A stretch of 64,000 bases of DNA from NCBI GenBank assembly GCA_946406115.1, contig OX291556.1, positions 11,748,501 to 11,812,500 of the forward strand, read 5' to 3'. The notes under the pieces were generated by a model. That model saw only the letters and a program-made list of their open reading frames with translations. It had not been told where the DNA came from and did no database searches. Positions within the stretch are counted from its first letter, which is position 1; every line of letters starts with the position of its first letter. The DNA comes from Apoda limacodes (Eukaryota; Arthropoda; Insecta; Lepidoptera; Limacodidae). Below are positions 56,560 to 64,000 of this stretch, one piece after another. The position numbers and the translations under genes were made by a program.

Positions 56560-57020
56560 TTTATCACATATTTTGGCAATCACAAATAAATCAAAAGCTA
56601 TAGGGTACTTTCCGTTTTTCTAGAATCATCAAAATCATCACAAATATAGGAAAAAATCCAAAATTCGTTAATTTGTAGTTATTTTTTAAATTTAAAAAAA
56701 AGTTTGTCTGTCTGACAAGAGGAATCAAGTCGAAATTAATATCAAATACTAAAGTCTACTAGAAACTAGAATCATGAAATTTGGCAGAAGCAGTGCCGTG
56801 TAGCACACATAAAGGTAAAAATCTGAAAACCGTTGATTTGTTGTTGCAACACAATTATTTTTTTTGCAATTGAAAACTTATTTGCCCTTGGTAAACTAAC
56901 CGCGACCGATGTCGATGTATTGGGACAATAGTTGTCCAACGGCAAAGTTAATTTTGTATCTCAATATAGTTAACCTTTTACGAAATCCTCAACGCGAGTC
57001 CGACTCGCACTTAACCGGTT
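56560..57020 (+). repeat. 'CGCGAGTCCGACTCG' dispersed repeat, copy 3
   Basis: Ends at AACGCGAGTCCGACTCGCAC followed by TTAACCGGTTTTTTTTT. Inner blocks include AAACTAGAATCATGAAATTT GGCAGAAGCAG and GTAGCACACATAAAGGTAAA, and a GTCTGTCTGACA word. Non-coding. Confidence 0.7.
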
Positions 57021-57599
57021 TTTTTTTATCCTATAAGCGACAAACTTTTAAATATTGATACTTCAAAAACTAACTTGCCTTTGAATTTCCAATGTAGGAT
57101 AAGTGTGCAGTGCAAAATGATATTCATAGTCAGTGATTTAATTTAAATATGCAATCTCGTGTTATAACCTGAAGGTCATAAGTCGCTTTACCGTACCGAA
57201 AGCTATAACAAAAACCGATTTGCAAAATGTCTAGACATTTCTCAAAAGTTTGCTTTATTGAATGTTCAATTGACACTTAATCGCAGTGCTGAATTTTGTT
57301 TTTAGCTTTTAACATTTAGATGTTAAAATAAGTTTTTATTAAATATGAAAATTAAATTCTGAAAACTGCAAGAGAAGAAATATCGAAAATTATAACAAAG
57401 CTTACGATATTAATAAAATTAATGGGATATTTAAGCTTTCAGAAAAACTGCAAAGACAGTCAGATATGTATACGACATTGATTTGTTAACACTCATTCAA
57501 GTTAACATTGATAAATGTGTTTAATTTAAGTTTCAGCAAAATGCCTCTGTCAGAATCTTATTCTTGTTTACGACAAAATCATTCTGGGGATTATATCCC
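57021..57599. other. AT-rich DNA left of a duplicated block
   Basis: Contains ACCTGAAGGTCATAAG (about 57170), which may be homologous to ACCTGAAGGTCAAAAC at about 61002 and hint that the duplication extends further left. Otherwise nothing is recognised. Confidence 0.4.
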
Positions 57600-58305
57600 A
57601 GCTATTATTGAACACACACAATAAAAAAAATGTTTAAATACATGAATAAATTATATGATATTTTTTTGTCGATGGAATTTTAAGTTAGTTTATAAAAATG
57701 AGGTTTAATTGTTATTAGTAGATGGCAGGTCATTTATATCTGAAAAGTTTATATTGAAGTTTTACTCACTTCCAATAAACTTTCTAAAAAAACAACAAAC
57801 TTTTCTGTACTTTTCAAATACATAGATTCTGAGATGATTCTGACGGACAGACAACTGATTTATTTTCAAAAGTTTCTATTTTACATACATTATGAATTAG
57901 TAAGATTCAGACAAATTAAATAGAATTTAAGTTGAAATTGCCATGACACATGGTAATGTACTGTGTCTCGTATGGGATCTGGCACTCTGAACTAGTTAAC
58001 ATGAGAATAGTATTCAAACATATTATATCATCTTAGCCTTAAAATTCAGTTAATACATAGAGTCGGCCATTGAAGGCGTCTAGAAAGAGCAATGATTAGA
58101 TGCGGTGCGCGGCGAGAGGGGGGACAGTTCGCACCTGACTGTATAGCTTATGCTACATGGCTGGAAGCTGCCCAGCCAGTCATTCATTTTGTCTCGGCGT
58201 CCTGACTGTTTGTCGGAATTTTGTAACATCAATGCCCATGACCGTCTGTATGAATGAATATTTATATAGGCTGTTATAGATAGGACTTCTGGTTTAAACA
58301 CTTTG
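57600..58305 (+). repeat. Local segmental duplication, copy 1 (includes family X)
   Basis: Collinear with 61060-63050. Shared are AAAAAAAATGTTTAAATA, TTATATGATA, GGAATTT, TGAGATGATTCTGA, TACATnATGnATTAGTAAGAT, CAAATTAAATAGAATTT, CTGGCACTnTnAACTAGTTA, AGAGTCGGCCATnGAAGG, GAAAGAGCAATGATnAGATG and AGTCGGATTT/GTTTGTCGGA. Homology ends near GACTTCTnGTTT. It lacks the three insertions found in the other copy. The family X part is 57900-58305. Confidence 0.8.
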
Positions 58306-60583
58306 TATTAGAGGTGTGCGCCGATCCCTTTTTCATCAGCGGCAGCGTCTGACGAAAAAAGGCCGGTAGAGGCGGCGTTATCGGCGTGGACCTTAATATT
58401 ACTAAACGTTTTATGTGCAATTCAACAGAAACAATTAGTTTTTATTGAAAAATGAAATGCTAGCCTTCGCTTTACTATTTAACTACATACAGGCTACATG
58501 CCAATGCTAGTGCCCAGCGGTGTGTGTGATACACTAGAAGGTCACTAGTCGAGTGAATTGACGGTCGCTGACCAGGTCGTTATTTTCTAGGTATCGTAGA
58601 AGCTGTGTGTTGATTACATGCTTCATCACCACGTTCCCTTGAAAAACTATCTACCGCGGCTAGAAGCTGTAGCTGTGGGAAACGATGATCTAATTTAGCC
58701 AACATATTGCTCTTTTTTTGCTTGGATCCGAATTTTTTTTAAGTAATTTGTATGAATATGCATTTTGTAGGTTAGTGTGAAGTGAGTATTTATACAGAAA
58801 ATCAAAAATTTAAATGTATTTGGAAAATTTGGAATCCTCAAAAAGCGGGACGGGGCAAAACGTTTAATTTCAGGCTGAAAATCTGGACATCGTGCTAAAA
58901 TAGGGACGTTTGGTAATGCTACTTGTCATATACTTTCTCGAATTTAATTGAATTTAGAATAATTTTTAAATTGAAAACCATGAGAAGTTACGTAATTCAA
59001 TTTTTTTACATATTTGCAGTTTTTCAAAACTAAGTTAAAAATATTTAATACATAAGAATACAATGTAAGGCAAAAACACATAACTTCCGCATTTATTTAG
59101 CAGGGTTCATATTTAATGGTTGTTGTTTGTGTCAAGGCAGGAAATTGGTGGAGCTTTGTATCTCACAGCTTTTGCCCTTCCGGTTCCGGGTAATCTCATC
59201 CCGCTTATGTTATCGCAGTGGGGACCCGGGATGATGAAAATAGACTCATTATTTACCCCCTAGCCAGGCAATACTTACAAGTAGATACCAACTTACTAAG
59301 TAATTAAAGCAGTAAGATATGACCTTTTTAAGTTCTTTGTTCATCATTTTGTTTGTTTCTTTAATTGTTGATTCAATTTTCACTAATATCATGAATCTGA
59401 AATTGTAAAGTACCTAATGTACCTAAATATTTTTTTTTGACAAGGATTTCTTTCAGAATTACATGATCGTGATGAAAAACGTAACGTTATCTTTTTTTGA
59501 TTAACCTAAAACCTATTGGGACCCCCTTTCAAATGTTTCCTTTCTTGTTGTGTTCGTTATAAATGTTTTAGCGAAAAAAAGTTTAAAATGTTACATGCTA
59601 TTACTTCACAGTATTGGTTAAAGATAGTCGCGAAAAAGAGCATTTTTTGGAGCACTGAAGTACTATAACCTATAATAATCTTTTGAGTTGTAATAAAATA
59701 TATCAATGAGTTACAATGTAGCTGCGCTACTCACGCAAACATAGTTATCCACATATTGCGTCGTCCCAAGTTAACCCAAATAACACTGAGGGGGTTCCAT
59801 CTTAACTTTGAACGTAGCAGAATTGTTAGCGCTTTGCGTTTCATTGGCTTTTGGTAACAAAATCTAATTTTGAGTTTTAGCGTTTTGTTTAAGCGCTTTT
59901 GCTACGAAATACTACTGCCAAAAACCTATGTCGAGAAACTGGTGGGTATGTTGCGCTACTTTTTGACAGCCGTCAAACCTTGTTTTATTGGAAGAAAAGT
60001 ATATTTTCGTATTATAAACTATATATATATATTTTAAAGCGTTTCGTTTAAACAATAACAGCGCCGCTGAAATTATCAGCTTCGCTAAGACAGAAATGAG
60101 GTTTTGCTATAAAATTACAACGCCGCTCAGAAAGAACGCGCCTGCTGTCTCTTCTTAATCATGCACAACTGGTTTTAATAAAATTTGTAAATAGACGATG
60201 TGCAGTACCGCGTAGTAAGTAAGTGATATAAGTAGGTAAGTTTAACCCGAGATTGTGTGAAAAACGAAGACGATGCGTGTGATAATCCCTTGTATTGATT
60301 AAGTCTTGATAAGCGACCCACTTTTAAAATTTTGATCCCGCAAAAAGTGGCTATCGCAGAAGTATTTATATTCCCTTTGTTCCTATGTAGGTACTTCCCT
60401 TGATAAGTATGCAGTGCAAAATATTTATTAAGGCAATAAACTTGCATTGACGGACTTCTGGCGTTCAGAAAAGGTTTATGTTTAGCACTATAAATACTGA
60501 CACACATTGTTATGTATATGTTATACTGTGATAAAATATATATCTATCAATGCGGAAGTTGCTTTGATGGATACCTACATATA
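58306..60583. other. Unassigned DNA
   Basis: About 58310-58390 is GC-richer (GGCAGCGTCTGACG, GGCCGGTAGAGGCGGCG). About 58500-58555 shares a short block with 13540-13600. About 60015-60030 is an AT microsatellite. The 110-codon minus frame at 60175-60507 and others are not recognisable proteins. Confidence 0.4.
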
Positions 60584-60715
60584 CAGTGAAACAAACTTTT
60601 CTGGTCCTCCTGACCTTGGGTGTTAAGTTGCTAGTGTTGTTGTAAGGTCACACCATTTCGTTATGGTAACTGTGATTTTGACATGTCAAGTGTCCGAGTC
60701 ATAAAATTTTATTGT
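60584..60715. mobile_element. TA-flanked MITE, degenerate
   Basis: The left TIR CAGTGAAACAAACTTTTCTG after TA is intact; TGACCTTGGGTGTTAAGTTG is shared with 51951-52083. The right end is eroded (ATTTTATTGTACTATAC). Confidence 0.65.
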
Positions 60716-61059
60716 ACTATACACTTGTAAGCACAGACCTGACTCTGTGCATTTACTCTTTTTTGTGCTGGTTTGAAGCGTTTCAGCGAACGCGAAGTAT
60801 CTTTCTAATATTGGTACAGAAGTTCCAGGGACGCTCACTACCACTATCATAATTATCGGTGTCAAAATGGCAAAAAGAAATTGTATCATTTAATGATGTT
60901 GTTCTTAGTCAGTCCAGTCCAGCGTATATAAATGTAAAGGCCCAAAGTCACTCATGGCCATTCATTTCTCATAAATAAATATTTGTAGTCTCTTGTATTA
61001 TACCTGAAGGTCAAAACAAGATGTGTGTAAGTATAATCCCCGATATTTTTTGACGTACA
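60716..61059. other. Spacer
   Basis: A 67-codon minus frame (60686-60889) is not recognised. Nothing else is seen. Confidence 0.4.
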
Positions 61060-61198
61060 TAGTAAAAAAAATGTTTAAATATATAAAAACATTATATGAT
61101 AGTTTTTTTGTTAATGGAATTTAAAGGAATACTGGAGCGCTATATTGGAACAATGTTTAGAAGACATCAGAAACTGTTTGTTAATTCAAAGCGTGTTA

Positions 61199-61491
61199 CA
61201 GTGCAACAAAGTTTCTGGTCCAAGTGGTCAAAAATTAAACCTACTGTCACTATGTGAAGCGGCGGCAAAGAGGAGATGTCCTGGCAGGCGATGTGTTATG
61301 CCTGTGGACCGCCGTGGACCACTTAAATTGCGCTTCGGTTTCTATATATGCTGAACTGCCGAAGAAACTTTGATAGCGCTATGTAGGACGCTTGACGTTA
61401 GCCTTGCTTGTAGCGGTACTATATGATCCGCTACAACCATATTGAAATGGTGTAAACTGTGACAGAAGCGACCATACAACACGTTACACTG
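61199..61491. mobile_element. TA-flanked MITE, 293 bp
   Basis: Begins CAGTGCAACAAAGTTTCTGG after TA and ends (reversed) CAGTGTAACGTGTTGTATGG before TA. It is absent from the paralogous position near 57690. It contains a 69-codon plus frame (61145-61354) and a 73-codon minus frame (61342-61563), neither recognised; a Tc1/mariner MITE needs no ORF. Confidence 0.75.
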
Positions 61492-61862
61492 TAACAGGCT
61501 TTGAATTTTCAAACACCTTAAAATATTTTTTGCACTAAAAAAAAAAATTCTTAAAAACATCAAACGAATTTTGAAGGCCGATTCAGACAGTTGATGTGTG
61601 AAAAATTAACAGGAGGCGATGAATATGCCTTAAAAAATTTATGTGAGAGAAGTTTGTTCTGGAATAATTCGTGGGTCAGAATAGATGCTTTACAACTTAA
61701 TAAATTTTGCGTCAAATGGTTGCTGAGATGATTCTGAATGACAGACAGCTAAGTGATTTTCAAAGGTTTTTGTTTAACATACATCATGCATTAGTAAGAT
61801 AAACACAAATTAAATAGAATTTCACTAGAAATTACCATGGCACATGATGATAAATAATAAAT

Positions 61863-62107
61863 GAATAAATATTTTTGGACATTACACACAGCGCCGCCTG
61901 GTCCTAAACTAAGCAAAGCAAAATGGATACCAGACTACGGATACAAATACATAAATATACTTTTTTTTTTTAAATACATACATATTATACACAGAAAACA
62001 CCCAGTCTCAAGACAAACCCAAATAATAAATATTTGTCTTGTGCGGGAATCGAACTCACGCCCCTCGATTAAGCAGTCGAGTCATTACTAACTGAGTCAC
62101 GGAACCG
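61863..62107 (-). repeat. tRNA-derived SINE inserted in the duplication
   Basis: On the minus strand: head CCGTGACTCAGTTAGTAATG, GACTCGACTGCTTAATCGAG, B-box GAGTTCGATTCCCGCACAAG, then ATATTTATTATTTGGGTTTG, TTGAGACTGGGTGTTTTCTG and a terminal TATCCGTAGTCTGGTATCCA block. Same family as 11375-11560 and 36353-36530. The paralogous site near 57955 has none, so the SINE came in after the duplication. Confidence 0.85.
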
Positions 62108-62294
62108 ACTGATGTATTGTATCTGCTACGTGTTCTGGCACTGTAAACTAGTTAACATGCAAAAAAGTATTCTATTATATTTTATCATCATAGCCTAAAC
62201 ATTCAGTTTATTCATAGAGTCGGCCATCGAAGGGTAGAAAGAGCAATGATGAGATGCAGTGAGCGGCAAGAAGGGGGAATTGCACCTGACTATA

Positions 62295-62865
62295 CAGGGT
62301 GGAAACGCTTAGTTATCTCACTCGATTATTTCTAAACGATACACGTTATTTCAATACTGATTATTGATGCTGGAAGTGCTTTACAAGCTCTATCCAATGG
62401 TGTCAATAATAGATTATAAAATAAATTAGATCCATCCGAAAATTTGATGTTTTTAGCTTCCATACATTTCGTGTAGCGACATGATGTGAGACATTTTTAT
62501 CATTTAGGTACTTACTTAAAAAAATGCACTTAAAATACACATTCTACTTCAAGTGCTTACATTCTAATTCTCTATTATAGAAGAGTATCTATTTAAACCG
62601 AACTGGCTGTACGAATTTATCTTTTTCGCCTCGATTAATTTGAAAATTGATTTAAAATTTAAATACCTAGTATTAACGTTTTGCGTTTTTAATTAATTAT
62701 CATGGCGTATTCTAATGTTAATAAAGAGACATATAAGAACTGTATTAACAAAATTATTTAGGTATCATGCCATGGATAGAACCCTTGAAGTACTTTCAGG
62801 ATCAATAATCAGTAGGTATCACGATATCGTGTATATTTTAGAAATAATCGAGTGAGATGTGTGGC
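62295..62865. mobile_element. 571-bp MITE with 22-bp inner inverted repeats
   Basis: ATCTCACTCGATTATTTCTA at 62315-62336 is matched in reverse at 62837-62858. Outer ends (CAGGGTGGAAACGC; GTGTGGC) are less alike. A candidate TATA target duplication is at 62291-62294 and 62866-62869. The paralogue at about 58140 is uninterrupted (CACCTGACTGTATAGC). No coding capacity. The superfamily cannot be decided. Confidence 0.75.
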
Positions 62866-63139
62866 TATATCACTATCTCTTCACATGTGGCTATCCGGGA
62901 GCTGCCCACGCCCATGCCAGTCCACATTTTATAGCATGAGACTGTTTGTCGGATTTTTTAAAACATCAATGCCGATGCCCGACTTTATGAATGAAATGAA
63001 TGTTTAGGAAGTGGTATTATTATATAGGACTTCTTGTTTTGACCACTTTTGGGTGTAGAAAAAAAAAAGGAGTTATTAATAATAAGATCATTAAAAATCG
63101 TTAGAATGGCGTGACAATAATTTCAAAGATAAGTTTTAA

Positions 63140-63365
63140 TAGTTTGGGTCAATGGTGGCCTAGGGGTTTCGGTGTCTGCGTCGTGTTCTAAAAGGTGGAG
63201 GTTCAAGCTCGGCGTGTACCAATGATTTTTTTCCTAATCTCAAATACATTGAATATTCATAGTAGATACTGGCTTTTCGGTTTTGGGTCTGCACACGTGA
63301 AAAAAAGACGTATGTAATAGTAATCGCCTTAGCCCAAAGTGAGGGTAGGCCGCGCCCCAACAGTA
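63140..63365 (+). repeat. Lepidopteran SINE (HaSE/BmSE-like), diverged
   Basis: GTCAATGGTGGCCTAGGGGT, TTCGGTGTCTGCGTCGTG, GGAGGTTCAAGCTCGGCGTG, then a body with CTTTTCGGTTTTGGG and a tail GCCTTAGCCCAAAGTGAGGG. Relative of 14740-14985. A 66-codon minus frame here is incidental. Confidence 0.65.
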
Positions 63366-64000
63366 GGAAATTATGAGATTGTTAAGAATTTGTGCGTGTA
63401 GAAAGATTTTATCAAAGAAGGTTTACGAAAGATATTTAGTAAGAAAATGTAAAATGAAAATCAGCTGTGGCTGATCTACTCGAACGTACCATTATGAATG
63501 AAATTGATGATCAGGCTATGGGGCCATAACCAGATAGGGAAAGCTTAGAAGACAAGCTGGTTAAGAGTATTTTCAAATTGATCAACATAAATTTGAACAT
63601 TAAAAAGCTTGATCGGGGTCGTAGCAGGTGTTTGTCTATGGTTTCTATCTTCCGACAAGTTAAATAAAAAATAAAAAAAACAGCACCCAGTAAAACGATA
63701 TTATAAAAGCTAATATTAAGAAGAGTTCTGTTGACAAATTATTCTTTAATTTGTCCAATAAACACAATGAGTATCAAACAAGATATACCTATCTGCTGTA
63801 AGCTGTCTAGGAGTAAGGTAATCTGCTGACTGTCCTGGTTGCAGCATAAGATTGACGTTGTATTATTTGTTTGGTGTTGTCGTATTTTTTTTTTGTGTCA
63901 AGTGGAAATTATTAAATATCCATTTAATGGCCCCACTAGGAAAAGTTATGATTACCTTGGAAACTCTTGATTAAATTTTAACCGAACATAGCTAAAGAAA
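63366..64000. other. AT-rich DNA to the window end
   Basis: About 63665-63680 is A-rich and about 63884-63893 is a T-run. No gene is supported. Confidence 0.4.

Larger units (their letters stand above)
61060..63050 (+). repeat. Local segmental duplication, copy 2, with three insertions
   Basis: Collinear with 57600-58305 but 1.3 kb longer. The extra length is explained mainly by a MITE (61199-61491), a SINE (61863-62107) and a second MITE (62295-62865). The family X part is 62215-62294 plus 62870-63050. Divergence is substantial, so the duplication is not recent. Confidence 0.8.

Noticed and set aside
60175..60507. 110-codon minus frame
   Set aside because: One of the longer frames, but AT-biased, with no homologous pattern I know and no flanking gene structure.
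62035..62105. tRNA gene on the minus strand
   Set aside because: Its 3' tail is shared with SINE copies at 11375 and 36353, and the paralogous block at 57955 lacks it.

Overview
This is AT-rich animal nuclear DNA, most likely from a moth or butterfly. The evidence is the mix of dispersed elements: a jockey/BMC1-type LINE, an RTE-type LINE fragment, LINE 3' tails with the 'AGCGAT...GGCCGCC' motif, several tRNA-derived SINE families, Helitron-like repeats ending in GCTAGT, and the 'CGCGAGTCCGACTCG' repeat family. No host protein-coding gene, rRNA or stand-alone tRNA gene can be supported anywhere in the 64 kb. The window reads as intergenic or intronic DNA made of old and young repeats, with almost all coding potential in broken transposons.

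Layout. 1-6368 is a satellite of about 330 bp per unit that switches orientation once, at about 3112. About 9.4 visible units run one way and about 9.8 run the other, making a head-to-head inverted array. 6.4-22 kb holds dispersed repeats, SINEs, a decayed minus-strand LINE with its reverse-transcriptase core deleted (8.7-10.4 kb), LINE 3' tails, microsatellites and a small TA-flanked MITE. 22.4-26.2 kb holds fragments of at least three LINE families and one unidentified degenerate reading frame (25885-26211, minus). 26-40 kb is mostly featureless AT-rich DNA with repeat fragments and a perfect 31-bp hairpin at 30576. 40-49 kb is LINE-rich. The best preserved element is a 5'-truncated jockey-like LINE (45963-47908) with an 18-A tail and an 11-bp target-site duplication, inserted into the endonuclease region of an older LINE lying in the opposite direction. 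53.7-54.3 kb is an internally deleted Tc1-like (DD34E) transposon with both inverted repeats. 57.6-63.05 kb contains two diverged copies of a local duplication; one copy carries a SINE, a 293-bp MITE and a 571-bp MITE that the other lacks.

The elements do not form a pathway. What can be read is insertion history: satellite turnover by unequal exchange, nesting of younger LINEs in older ones, amplification of a repeat family whose centre is flipped in one copy, and small DNA transposons marking the relative age of duplicated blocks. All family names rest on motifs read by eye; no database search was possible.
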